From the NCBI GenBank assembly GCA_905181835.1, contig CAJIZF010000004.1, positions 372,001-436,000 on the forward strand: a stretch of DNA of 64,000 nucleotides, read 5' to 3'. Below the pieces are notes generated by a model. It was not told where the DNA came from. It worked only from the letters and a program-made list of their open reading frames with translations, and made no database searches. Positions 37,784-46,191 of the stretch are shown piece after piece (the stretch's first letter is position 1; each line of letters begins with the position of its first letter). The position numbers and the translations under genes are program-made. This DNA comes from an uncultured Flavobacteriaceae bacterium. Lineage in GTDB: Bacteria > Bacteroidota > Bacteroidia > Flavobacteriales > Flavobacteriaceae.

Positions 37784-39323
37784 GTTTATCAAAAACAGAT
37801 ATTGAGCAATTAAAAAAACATGGACTAACTCCAGAAAATATTCAGCAACAGCTGAAAATTTTTTCTGAGGGAATTCCATTTGTAAAGATTGTTAAGGCAG
37901 GATCGCTTGGTAATGGTATTGAATCGATAACCAAAGCCGACCAAAATAGACTTACAGAATATTATGATTTGAATAAACAAAAAAAAGAAATTGTAAAGTT
38001 TGTCCCTGCCTCTGGAGCTGCTTCACGAATGTTTCAATTTTTATTCATGTTTTTAAATGAATACAGTCCAAATAAATCGACACTTGATACCTTTTTAAAT
38101 GACAAAGAAAATATACTCTTAGAAAACTTTATTAAATCGTTAAAGGACTTTGCTTTTTTTAGTAGTGTTCAGAAAAAAACAAAAGAACTATATCCTGACT
38201 TCGAAAAAGCTTCCGAAGGAGCAGGAACATATTTATTGATAAAAACAATGTTGGTTGACAAGGGTTTAAATTTCCGAAACTTACCAAAAGGGCTGATTCC
38301 TTTTCATAAATACGAAACCCACACTACAACCGCTTTCGAAGAACATTTATACGAGTCTGTCTACTATGCCTCTGTAAATAATAATGTTAAATTACATTTT
38401 ACAATTCGCAAAAAAACACCTTTCTTTCTTTGAAAAAGAATTAGATGCTAATTAAAAATAGAGTTTCTAAAAAAACAAAAACTAAATTCCACATGTATCC
38501 TACTCATTTCAAAAAAAAGAAACAGATACCATAGCGGTAAGTAGCGACAATACGGTATTTAAAAATGCTAAAAACGAATGTGTTTTTAGACCCTCAGGAC
38601 ACGGAGCTTTAATTCAAAATTTGAATGAAATTGACGCAGATATAGTTTTCATTAAAAATATTGATAATGTAGTTGCAGAACAATATGTTGACGAAGTCGC
38701 TTATTATAAAAAAGTATTAGGAGGAAAATTACTGTGGTTACAAAAGAAAATCTTTTCATATCTGGTGTTGTTAGACAAAAAAAATACCTCAACAGAAAAA
38801 CTGAATGAAATGAAATCTTTTTTGAGGGATGAATTGAATAATAGAGAATCAATTCTGACTTCTGTTACCATGAAAAAAATATTCAATAGACCCCTTAGGG
38901 TCTGTGGTGTAGTCAAAAATACAGGGGCACCAGGCGGTGGTCCTTTTTGGGTGCAAAATGGTAATACTCTACCAACACTTCAAATCGTTGAAATGTCTCA
39001 AATTGATTCAAATAATCAGGATCATCAAGCCATTGTTGAAAGTGCCACTCATTTTAATCCTGTTGATCTTGTTTGTGGGCTTAAAAATTATAAGGGTAAA
39101 AAATTTGATTTATTAAAATTCGTTGACTCTAAATCAGGCATTATCTACCACTAAATCGCAAGATGGAAAATCATTAAAGGCTCTCGAATTACCTGGACTT
39201 TGGAACGGAGCTATGGCTTATTGGAATTCTGCTTTTGTTGAGGTGCCATTAAAAACTTTTAACCCTGTAAAAACGGTTAACGATTTACTTAATAAAGAGC
39301 ATCGACCTCTTTCTCAAAATTGA
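37780..39323 (+). pseudogene. DUF4301 gene broken by several frameshifts
   Basis: One DUF4301 protein of about 510 aa can be followed through all three frames. It starts at a GTG at 37780 (overlapping the kinase stop) and runs to 38433: PASGAASRMFQFLFMFLNEY and KGLIPFHKYETHTTTAFEEH. It continues in other frames near 38420 (HLSFFEKELDAN), 38455 (VSKKTKTKFHMYPTHF) and 38515 (ETDTIAVSSDNTVFKNA), then 38580-39125 (FRPSGHGALIQNLN, RVCGVVKNTGAPGGGPFWVQ), and in a last frame from 39125 to 39323 (LELPGLWNGAMAYWN). Three of the shifts lie in A runs (about 38409, 38454, 38509); the last looks like an inserted C near 39125. The family's function is unknown. It may be real decay or poor sequence in this stretch. 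Confidence 0.82.
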
Positions 39324-39334
39324 TAGCCCCCAAG

Positions 39335-39739
39335 ATGGATATTGAAACTATTATAAATGAATTTAATTTTAAAGCTACAAAAAGTAGCGGTCCAGGAGGT
39401 CAACATGTAAATAAAACGTCCTCCAAAGTGTTGGTTAGTTTTCATATTCAAAATTCAAAAGGCTTAAATGATGACGAAAAAGAATTACTTGGTATAAAAC
39501 TTTCTAAAAAAATATCTTCGGGAGGCTATATTAGTATTTCTAGCAGTAATTCAAGGAGTCAACATCAAAATAAAATTTTAGTAATTGATCGATTAATTGA
39601 ATTGTTAAAATTTAACTTAGTTAAAAATAAATCTAGAAAAAAAACAAAACCGTCCAAAGCATCAATTGAAAAACGATTACAACAAAAAAAGAAAATCACC
39701 TTAAAAAAAATAAACAGAAAATTACCTAAAATAGATTAA
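39335..39739 (+). CDS. arfB: Peptidyl-tRNA hydrolase ArfB-like ribosome rescue factor
   Basis: Product of 134 aa from the ATG at 39335; a TTG at 39320 overlapping the previous stop is also possible. The catalytic GGQ motif is in KSSGPGGQHVNKTSSKV, followed by SRSQHQNK and a long basic C-terminal tail (KKKITLKKINRKL), which in ArfB (YaeJ) enters the empty mRNA channel. It releases peptides from ribosomes stalled without a stop codon. No tRNA-anticodon or stop-codon recognition domain is present, so it is not RF1/RF2. Confidence 0.92.
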   Translation: MDIETIINEFNFKATKSSGPGGQHVNKTSSKVLVSFHIQNSKGLNDDEKELLGIKLSKKISSGGYISISSSNSRSQHQNKILVIDRLIELLKFNLVKNKSRKKTKPSKASIEKRLQQKKKITLKKINRKLPKID

Positions 39740-39744
39740 TTGTC

Positions 39745-39752
39745 TATTTTTG
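39745..39752 (+). promoter_or_regulatory. -7 promoter element of the thiamin receptor transcript
   Basis: TATTTTTG matches TAnnTTTG and lies 9 bp before the start of the TPP riboswitch, so that transcription would start just ahead of the aptamer. No clear -33 box. Confidence 0.5.
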
Positions 39753-39760
39753 TAGCTCAT

Positions 39761-39838
39761 CTCAAGGGGTGCTTTAAAAAGCTGAGATTATACCCATAGA
39801 ACCTAGAACAGGTAATGCTGTTTAGGAAAATTGAAAGA
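39761..39838 (+). ncRNA. TPP riboswitch (THI element)
   Basis: The conserved TPP aptamer parts occur in order: CTCAAGGGGTGC, a short variable arm, GCTGAGATTATACCC, ATAGAACCTAGAACAGGTAA, TGCTGTTTAGGAAA and a closing TTGA. P1 pairs TCAA (39762-39765) with TTGA (39831-39834); the P4/P5 arm pairs CCTA with TAGG and ACAG with CTGT. No strong terminator follows before the ATG at 39899. A small hairpin GAAAG-AAAGT-CTTTC (39833-39847) overlaps the 3' strand of P1 and could serve as the alternative structure. It predicts that thiamin pyrophosphate represses the downstream TonB receptor. Confidence 0.93.
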
Positions 39839-39898
39839 AAGTCTTTCGCAACACATAACAAAAAATAATTACCTCTATTATTTAATTTATTTTTTATT

Positions 39899-42076
39899 AT
39901 GAAAAAATTACTCTGTACCGTAGCTTTAAGTTTAATGTTAGTTAATTTAAATGCTCAAGAAAAAATTCAAGATACTATTAAAACTCAAATATTAGATGAG
40001 GTTTTAGTAAAATCCATTAGAGTCGATACCGATTCACCCATTACCCATTCCAACGTAGATAAAGAAGAATTAGCGAAAACTAATTTAGGTCAGGATATTC
40101 CAGTCCTATTAAACTATTTGCCTTCTGTTGTAACTACTTCAGATGCCGGTGCCGGTATTGGTTATACTTACATTCGAGTTCGGGGTAGTGATGCCTCAAG
40201 AGTAAATATTACGATTAACGGAATTCCTTATAATGATTCTGAAAGTCAGGGAACTTTTTGGGTAAATATGCCAGATTTCGCATCTTCTATTGAAAACTTA
40301 CAATTACAAAGAGGTGTTGGAACTTCAACCAATGGCTCAGGTTCTTTTGGAGCAAGTTTAAATATCCTGAGCGATGGGGTATCCGACAATGCTTTTAGTG
40401 AAATAGGTATCGCAGGTGGATCTTTTAATTCCCAAAAATACAACGTGAAATTTAGTACAGGATTGTTAAATGACCACTTTGAAGTATCAGGAAGGTTATC
40501 TAAAATTACTTCTGATGGATATATCGACAGGGCCTCATCAGATTTAAAATCCTATTTCTTGCAGGGTGCTTTTATAAATGACAATACATTAATTAAAGCA
40601 TTGGTATTTGGAGGTAAGGAAAAAACATACCAAGCCTGGTATGGTATTGATGCCGAAACTTTAGAAAACGATAGAACCTATAATCCAGCAGGGATATATA
40701 CAGACGATGATGGAAATGTTAAGTTTTATGACAATGAAACCGATAATTATTCTCAAGATCATTATCAATTGTTTTGGAATCAAAAAATCAATAATAATTG
40801 GACTACTAATTTAGGGTTAAATTATACTTATGGTCGCGGTTATTATGAGCAATATAAAGAAGATGAGGATTTTGTATTTTATAATTTGGAACCTATTGAG
40901 TTAGGAGGAGAGGTTATAAATACAACCGATTTAATTCGTAGGCGTTGGTTGGACAACGACTTTTATGTTATCAATGCGAATGCGAATTATAAAAAAGATA
41001 ATTTAGAGGTGTCTACTGGAATTTTTTATAGCCATTACGATGGAGACCACTTCGGTGAAGTAATTTGGGCTAAGTATGCTAGTAATTCAGAAATTCGAGA
41101 TCGTTATTATGAAGGAAATGGGAAAAAAAATGAATTTACTGTATTTGCTAAGGCTACTTATAAGTTTAAGGAAAAATGGAGTATTTACGGAGATTTGCAA
41201 GGAAGATTTTTAACTTATAAAACTTCAGGTTTGACTTCTGACAGAGTACCTTTAGAAGTGAACGAGAAATATAACTTTTTTAACCCGAAAACTGGCTTAT
41301 CCTATGAATTAAGCAATAAAAATCAGTTATATGTTTCCTATGGTAAAGCACATAGAGAACCGAGAAGAGCTGACTTTGAAAATGGGATAACCAAGCCTGA
41401 AAAATTAGATGATTATGAACTAGGATGGCGATTTAAAGCCCAAAAAAATACTATAAATACTAATATTTATTTTATGAACTATAAAGACCAGTTGGTATTA
41501 ACAGGAGCTATTGACGATACAGGAGCTCCTCTAAGAGCTACAAGTGGAAAAAGCTATCGTTTAGGTTTAGAAATAGATGCAACATTTTTAATTGGTGATA
41601 ATTTTAGAATATTACCAAATCTTGCTTTAAGTAGTAATAAAAATTTAGATTTTGTATCGCCTATTGATGGTGAACTGGTAAACTTAGGGACGACAAATTT
41701 ATCATTCTCGCCAAATATTGTGGCTGGAAATAAATTTGAATACGAACCAATTACAAATTTACAATTAGGCTTGTATACTAAATATGTTGGCGAACAATAT
41801 ATGGGGAATGTAGATAGTGATGTCTCTAAATTGGATGCTTATTTTGTAAACGATTTTAATGTTTCTTATACGATTGACAACATCCCATTTTTAAGAGAAA
41901 TAGTGGTAACGGGACTTGTAAATAATATTTTTAATATAAAATACGTATCAAATGGATATTATTATACGTATGATGATACTTGGACAGATCCAACCACCAC
42001 CACCACAATTGAGGGTACAGGTTATTACCCTCAGGCAACTATTAATTTTTTAGTAGGTGCAGCCGTAAAATTTTAA
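39899..42076 (+). CDS. omr1: TonB-dependent receptor, probably for thiamin
   Basis: Product of 725 aa. Signal peptide MKKLLCTVALSLMLVNLNAQ, plug domain at about 45-165 (DIPVLLNYLPSVVTTSDAGA, RVRGSDASRVNITINGIPYN, RGVGTSTNGSGSFGASLNI), and a barrel ending INFLVGAAVKF. It lacks the carboxypeptidase-like N-domain. It lies directly behind a TPP riboswitch, which strongly suggests uptake of thiamin or its phosphates or precursors; such receptors have been called Omr1 in comparative studies of Bacteroidota. The barrel sequence alone would not show the substrate. Confidence 0.93.
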   Translation: MKKLLCTVALSLMLVNLNAQEKIQDTIKTQILDEVLVKSIRVDTDSPITHSNVDKEELAKTNLGQDIPVLLNYLPSVVTTSDAGAGIGYTYIRVRGSDASRVNITINGIPYNDSESQGTFWVNMPDFASSIENLQLQRGVGTSTNGSGSFGASLNILSDGVSDNAFSEIGIAGGSFNSQKYNVKFSTGLLNDHFEVSGRLSKITSDGYIDRASSDLKSYFLQGAFINDNTLIKALVFGGKEKTYQAWYGIDAETLENDRTYNPAGIYTDDDGNVKFYDNETDNYSQDHYQLFWNQKINNNWTTNLGLNYTYGRGYYEQYKEDEDFVFYNLEPIELGGEVINTTDLIRRRWLDNDFYVINANANYKKDNLEVSTGIFYSHYDGDHFGEVIWAKYASNSEIRDRYYEGNGKKNEFTVFAKATYKFKEKWSIYGDLQGRFLTYKTSGLTSDRVPLEVNEKYNFFNPKTGLSYELSNKNQLYVSYGKAHREPRRADFENGITKPEKLDDYELGWRFKAQKNTINTNIYFMNYKDQLVLTGAIDDTGAPLRATSGKSYRLGLEIDATFLIGDNFRILPNLALSSNKNLDFVSPIDGELVNLGTTNLSFSPNIVAGNKFEYEPITNLQLGLYTKYVGEQYMGNVDSDVSKLDAYFVNDFNVSYTIDNIPFLREIVVTGLVNNIFNIKYVSNGYYYTYDDTWTDPTTTTTIEGTGYYPQATINFLVGAAVKF

Positions 42077-42077
42077 T

Positions 42078-42515
42078 TTAATTGAAGATATTGACAATAT
42101 CTCCGTTGCGCACTGCTCGATATTGTACCATTGGATATTTATCATTTGTTTGAGGGGTAAATTGACCAGTAATAATATCGTAACTATTGCCGTCTTCACA
42201 GGGACAAGATGCAATAATACCCTCTACAATCATTCGAGAGCAGCTATTTGGAATGTGATTGGGATCGCTTAATTCTGAGGCAATATATTGATTTTCAGTC
42301 ACACAGTAAATTACGATTCCTCTGATTCCCTGATTTGTATATATAATTGAATTCCCTGGAAACTTTAATGCAGAATATTCGGGTAAATTTAAGTTTAAAT
42401 TGATGTTGACCGGAAGAATTGCTAAATACGGATTTTGATTTTGGTTATTATCGTCATTATTACTGCATGAAACTAAATTTAGTGCTATCAGTAAACTAAA
42501 TAATATATTTTTCAT
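42078..42515 (-). CDS. Rieske-like lipoprotein without cluster ligands
   Basis: Product of 145 aa. Lipoprotein signal MKNILFSLLIALNLVSC. The mature part, LPEYSALKFPGNSIIY then GIRGIVIYCVTENQYIASEL, SCSRMIVEGIIASCPCEDGN and YDIITGQF, follows the flavobacterial Rieske-related lipoprotein layout. The 2Fe-2S ligand pairs C-x-H and C-x2-H are not complete: there are Cys residues (CSRM, CPCEDG) but no His in the right places. It probably does not carry a Rieske cluster. Function unknown. It converges on the thiamin receptor gene with 1 bp between stops. Confidence 0.72.
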   Translation of the reverse strand: MKNILFSLLIALNLVSCSNNDDNNQNQNPYLAILPVNINLNLNLPEYSALKFPGNSIIYTNQGIRGIVIYCVTENQYIASELSDPNHIPNSCSRMIVEGIIASCPCEDGNSYDIITGQFTPQTNDKYPMVQYRAVRNGDIVNIFN

Positions 42516-42573
42516 TTTTATTTAATTAAAAGTCAAAAGTACAATAAAAACCAGCTGATATTTTATTTTTTAG

Positions 42574-42581
42574 TATCTTTG
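42574..42581 (+). promoter_or_regulatory. -7 promoter element of greA
   Basis: TATCTTTG matches TAnnTTTG. The predicted start site (5-8 nt downstream) falls at about 42586-42589, at the foot of the terminator hairpin described next. The -33 box is not clear. Confidence 0.55.
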
Positions 42582-42589
42582 TAAGGTAC

Positions 42590-42615
42590 AATCCCATCTC
42601 GTGTGGGATTTTTTT
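42590..42615 (+). terminator. greA: Attenuator-like terminator in the greA leader
   Basis: AATCCCA...TGGGATT (7 bp stem, 7 nt loop) followed by a run of seven T's in total. It lies about 65 bp before the greA ATG, directly after the greA -7 element. The upstream gene is on the other strand, so this cannot terminate a plus-strand gene in front; and on the minus strand there is no U tract. It is best read as a leader attenuator of greA itself. Confidence 0.75.
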
Positions 42616-42679
42616 ATTACTGTGAAAGATGAAGAAAAAAATTAAAGAAAACAGTAAAAAATTATTAAAATGAAGAATT

Positions 42680-43156
42680 ATGAGTAAAATTTCATATTAT
42701 ACTGCAGAGGGATTAAAAAAACTAAGGGACGAATTAAATCAATTAAAAGATGTAGAGCGGCCCAAAGCTTCACAAGCAATAGCTGAAGCAAGAGATAAAG
42801 GCGATTTAAGTGAAAATGCAGAATATGATGCTGCCAAAGAAGCTCAAGGGATGCTAGAAATGCATATTTCTAAACTAGAAGCTACCTTATCTACTGCTAG
42901 AATTATTGACGAATCACAATTAGATACCTCGAAAGCCTTAATACATTCTACCGTTAAAATTAGAAATACCACCAATGGAATGGAAATGACTTACAAACTA
43001 GTTGCGCAGAGTGAAGCCGATTTAGCTACAGGAAAAATATCGGTAGATTCACCCATAGGGAAAGGTTTATTAGGAAAAGAAGTTGGAGATGTTGCCGAGG
43101 TCGTTGTTCCAAATGGAAGAATGAAATTTGACGTGTTAGAAATTACTAGAGTTTAA
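42680..43156 (+). CDS. greA: Transcription elongation factor GreA
   Basis: Product of 158 aa. N-terminal coiled coil (YYTAEGLKKLRDELNQLKDV) with the acidic tip motif in ARDKGDLSENAEYDAAKEAQ, then the FKBP-like C-domain (VDSPIGKGLLGKEVGDV). GreA restarts backtracked RNA polymerase. It is preceded by an attenuator-like terminator and followed 3-6 bp later by a HIT gene, so the two are probably cotranscribed. Confidence 0.98.
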   Translation: MSKISYYTAEGLKKLRDELNQLKDVERPKASQAIAEARDKGDLSENAEYDAAKEAQGMLEMHISKLEATLSTARIIDESQLDTSKALIHSTVKIRNTTNGMEMTYKLVAQSEADLATGKISVDSPIGKGLLGKEVGDVAEVVVPNGRMKFDVLEITRV

Positions 43157-43162
43157 AATTTG

Positions 43163-43558
43163 ATGTCGATTTTTACAAAGATAATCAATGGAGAAGTTCC
43201 TTGCTATAAAATAGCAGAGACGGAGAACTTTTTCGCTTTTTTAGATATCAATCCCAATACAAAAGGTCACACACTTTGTGTTCCAAAAAAAGAAGTCGAT
43301 CGCTTATTAGATTTAGACGAGATAACATACAATGGCTTGATGAATTTTTCAAGAAAGGTGGGGCTGGCTTTGGAAAAAACAATTGAATGTAATCGTGTTG
43401 CAATGTCAGTCATTGGTCTTGAGGTTCCGCATGTTCATATACATTTAATCCCCATGAATCATTTAAAAGACATATCATTTAAGTCTAAAGTAGTAATGAC
43501 TGATGAGGAATTTACCCATCTAGCAAAAAAAATACAAATCAACTTCGAAGGTTTATAA
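43163..43558 (+). CDS. HIT family protein
   Basis: Product of 131 aa from the ATG at 43163 (a TTG three bases earlier is in frame). FTKIINGEVPCYKIAETENF and LDINPNTKGHTLCVPKKEVD are the HinT-type N-terminus; the histidine triad is VPHVHIHLIPMN (H-x-H-x-H). It hydrolyses nucleoside phosphoramidates or related nucleotides. It overlaps the 3' end of the convergent histidine kinase gene by 6 bp. Confidence 0.95.
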   Translation: MSIFTKIINGEVPCYKIAETENFFAFLDINPNTKGHTLCVPKKEVDRLLDLDEITYNGLMNFSRKVGLALEKTIECNRVAMSVIGLEVPHVHIHLIPMNHLKDISFKSKVVMTDEEFTHLAKKIQINFEGL

Positions 43559-44716
43559 AGACTCTACCTCTTTCAAGTATAACATAATTTCCATAGTAGT
43601 CCCCTCATCTACACTGCTTTTTAAAACTTTGATTTTTCCTTTATGATACCCTTCAATAATTCTTTTTGCCAAGGAAAGTCCTAGGCCCCAACCTCTTTTT
43701 TTAGTGGTAACTCCTGGTGAAAAAATAGTATAAAAATCCTTTTTAGGAATACCTTTTCCGGTATCAGATATTCTTATAAAAGCAGATTTTAAATTGCTAG
43801 TAATAGATATATGAATATCTCCTTTGCCTTTCATTGCGTCTATTCCATTTTTAACAATATTTTCTATTGTCCAACTATATAATTGAGGATTTAAATTAAC
43901 TGTTAAAGGAACATCTGGGAGATCAATGGAGAAGTTTATTAGTTTAGAAGAACGTCTTTGAAGGTAATCAAAAGAAATTTGAGTCTCTCTAACTACATCA
44001 GCAATTTTCATCGTAGGAACAGAACCAACTTTTGAGAAACGGTCAGTAATCGTTTTTAATCTTTCTATATCTTTTTCCATTTCGAGAATGTAAGAGGGAT
44101 CTACATTTTCAGATTTTAATATCTCAGTCCATCCTACCAAAGACGAAAGTGGTGTGCCAATTTGATGAGCTGTTTCTTTAGCCATTCCTGCCCAAAGCTT
44201 ATTTTGTTCAGATGCTCTTGCAGTTCTAAAAAAGAAGTAAATAGCAAAAAAGAAAAGTAGCATTATAAAAATGAGTGCAATGGGATAATATTTAATTTTA
44301 TTTATTAATGGAGAATTTCCGAAATAGATAATTTGTAATAATTCGTTATTATAAAATACCTCTATAGGATCATATTCTTCTGTAAAACGGCTGATTAGTT
44401 CCTTTCTTTTTTCAGCATTATTAATTTCACTTTCAGAAATATTTCTATGAATATAAGTTTCTTCTTTTGGACTGTATGATATCATCGGGGTCGTCGTATT
44501 ACTTTGTAATACCTCAAGCGACGTTTCACTAAAACTTAATTTTAATTGATCACTTTTCTTGATATCTTCTTGTGCAGTTGCCCATATTTCCATTTTTATT
44601 CGTTCATTTTCTTTTAAAATCTTGAAAAATGAAAATGTATTCCATATGATTAAAAAGATAATTCCTACTGAAGAAATAAATAATAGCCAACGATTAAATG
44701 AGTTATTTTTTAGCAT
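43553..44716 (-). CDS. Sensor histidine kinase
   Basis: Product of 387 aa. Two TM helices (about 10-30 and 140-165) enclose a sensor region of about 110 residues; no HAMP domain is obvious. The dimerisation/phosphorylation box is AKETAHQIGTPLSSLVGW with the phospho-acceptor His, followed by a HATPase_c domain: N-box IENIVKNGIDAM, G1 DTGKGIPKKD, and G2 GWGLGLSLAKRIIEGYHKG. No response regulator lies next to it, so it is an orphan. The HQIGTPLSSL form is typical of flavobacterial kinases. Confidence 0.93.
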   Translation of the reverse strand: MLKNNSFNRWLLFISSVGIIFLIIWNTFSFFKILKENERIKMEIWATAQEDIKKSDQLKLSFSETSLEVLQSNTTTPMISYSPKEETYIHRNISESEINNAEKRKELISRFTEEYDPIEVFYNNELLQIIYFGNSPLINKIKYYPIALIFIMLLFFFAIYFFFRTARASEQNKLWAGMAKETAHQIGTPLSSLVGWTEILKSENVDPSYILEMEKDIERLKTITDRFSKVGSVPTMKIADVVRETQISFDYLQRRSSKLINFSIDLPDVPLTVNLNPQLYSWTIENIVKNGIDAMKGKGDIHISITSNLKSAFIRISDTGKGIPKKDFYTIFSPGVTTKKRGWGLGLSLAKRIIEGYHKGKIKVLKSSVDEGTTMEIMLYLKEVESL

Positions 44717-44816
44717 ACTAATTTTAATATAGATTTTATCAATGCTTCGAGTAAATATAAAGTAAATATGTTGATATTATTGTATAAACATATTTTTACA
44801 CAAGATGACGTTTCAA

Positions 44817-44824
44817 TATATTTG
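44817..44824 (+). promoter_or_regulatory. -7 element adjoining the flavin reductase start
   Basis: TATATTTG ends 5 bp before the ATG at 44830, so the predicted transcript would have almost no leader. The -33 position holds only TTTT. Confidence 0.4.
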
Positions 44825-44829
44825 TTGTG

Positions 44830-45720
44830 ATGTTATCAATCTTACCTCAAGAAGTTAGTACCGGAAAATTGCATGGTTATTTATTAAGCGCTGTTTCTCC
44901 GCGCCCAATTGCTTTTGCAAGCACTGTGGATGGTTTGGGAAATGTTAATCTGTCGCCCTTTAGTTTTTTTAATGTATTTAGCGCTAATCCACCAATTTTA
45001 GTATTTTCACCAGCAAGAAGAGTCAGGGATAATACCACAAAACATACCTTAGAAAATATTTTAATCAACAAAGAGGTCGTAATTAATATCGTAAATTACG
45101 ATATGGTTCAACAAATGTCATTATCCTCTACCGAATATCCTGCCGGAGTTAATGAATTTATAAAATCAGGACTAACTGAGGTTGCTTCGGATATTGTAAA
45201 ACCTCCACGGGTAAAAGAAGCACCTGTTCAGTTCGAGTGCAAAGTAAATGATGTTATTGCTCTAGGAAATCAAGGAGGTGCAGGAAATTTAATAATCGCA
45301 GAAGTTGTTAAATTACACATAAAAGAAACTATTTTAGATGCAGATGGAAAGATAGATGCAAATAAAATAGATGCTGTAGCCAGAATGGGTGGTAACTGGT
45401 ATAACCGTTCTAGGGCGGGGATGTTTGAAGTAATTAAGCCAATAAAAACAAGAGGAATAGGAGTAGATGCGCTCCCAGTATCAATAAAAAATAGTACGAT
45501 CCTAACAGGAAATGATCTTGGAATTTTAGGAAATTCTGAAAGGATCCCTACTATGGATGAAGTCAAAGAATATTTAAGTTTAAAGGTTGAAAAGTCTCTT
45601 GATATTCAAAAAAGCACTAAAGAAAATTTAGAAAAGCAAGCACAAGATATGTTGCAAGAAGGAACAATTTTTGATGCTTTTAAATTGCTTTTAACTATAG
45701 ATTTAATGAATATAAAGTAA
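44830..45720 (+). CDS. Flavin reductase family protein (FMN-binding split barrel)
   Basis: Product of 296 aa from the ATG at 44830 (a GTG at 44827 is also in frame). The flavin-reductase-like split-barrel domain is seen in YLLSAVSPRPIAFASTVDGL, NLSPFSFFNVFSANPPILVF and FECKVNDVIALGNQ. A C-terminal extension of about 90 residues (ILGNSERIPTMDEVKEYLSL) is typical of the Bacteroidota form. It probably binds FMN; partner oxygenase not identified. It precedes the DUF3127 gene by 18 bp. Confidence 0.9.
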   Translation: MLSILPQEVSTGKLHGYLLSAVSPRPIAFASTVDGLGNVNLSPFSFFNVFSANPPILVFSPARRVRDNTTKHTLENILINKEVVINIVNYDMVQQMSLSSTEYPAGVNEFIKSGLTEVASDIVKPPRVKEAPVQFECKVNDVIALGNQGGAGNLIIAEVVKLHIKETILDADGKIDANKIDAVARMGGNWYNRSRAGMFEVIKPIKTRGIGVDALPVSIKNSTILTGNDLGILGNSERIPTMDEVKEYLSLKVEKSLDIQKSTKENLEKQAQDMLQEGTIFDAFKLLLTIDLMNIK

Positions 45721-45738
45721 CTAATAATATAAATTAAG

Positions 45739-46113
45739 ATGGAAGTACAAGGAAAGATAAAATTAATTGGCGAAACGCAAGAATTTGGTAGTAACGGTTT
45801 TAGAAAAAGAGAGGTTGTAGTGACTACAGCAGAGCAATATCCACAATCTATAATGGTAGAGTTTGTTCAAGACAAAACAGATTTACTAAATAATTTTTCA
45901 GTTGATCAAGATGTGAAAATCAGCATCAATTTAAGAGGAAGAGAATGGACAAATCCACAAGGAGAGGTTAAATATTTCAACTCTATACAGGGTTGGAGAA
46001 TTGAAAATATGGCAACAGCTGGATCGCCAGATATGCCTCCGATGCCACCTGAGGAAGTTTTTCAAGCTGCAGATAACATTAAGACAGAAGCAGAAGATGA
46101 CCTTCCCTTCTAA
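45739..46113 (+). CDS. DUF3127 domain-containing protein (OB-fold-like)
   Basis: Product of 124 aa. MEVQGKIKLIGETQEFGSNG followed by KREVVVTTAEQYPQSIMVEF and ISINLRGREWTNPQGEVKYF are typical of DUF3127, a small Bacteroidota family with an SSB/OB-like beta-barrel pattern. The C-terminus is acidic (EAEDDLPF), strikingly like the SSB tail that binds partner proteins. A nucleic-acid-linked role is therefore plausible but unproven. Cotranscribed with the flavin reductase gene and closed by a terminator. Confidence 0.85.
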   Translation: MEVQGKIKLIGETQEFGSNGFRKREVVVTTAEQYPQSIMVEFVQDKTDLLNNFSVDQDVKISINLRGREWTNPQGEVKYFNSIQGWRIENMATAGSPDMPPMPPEEVFQAADNIKTEAEDDLPF

Positions 46114-46133
46114 ATAAAAAAGTTCTATTAATT

Positions 46134-46176
46134 AAAAACCTAAAGTTTAGTATTTTTATAATCTTTAGGTTTTTTT
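46134..46176 (+). terminator. Intrinsic terminator after the DUF3127 gene
   Basis: Stem AAAAACCTAAAG / CTTTAGGTTTTT with a 17 nt AT-rich loop and a T run. The aat start codon follows only 15 bp beyond it. Confidence 0.82.
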
Positions 46177-46191
46177 ATTTTTAAACAACTA

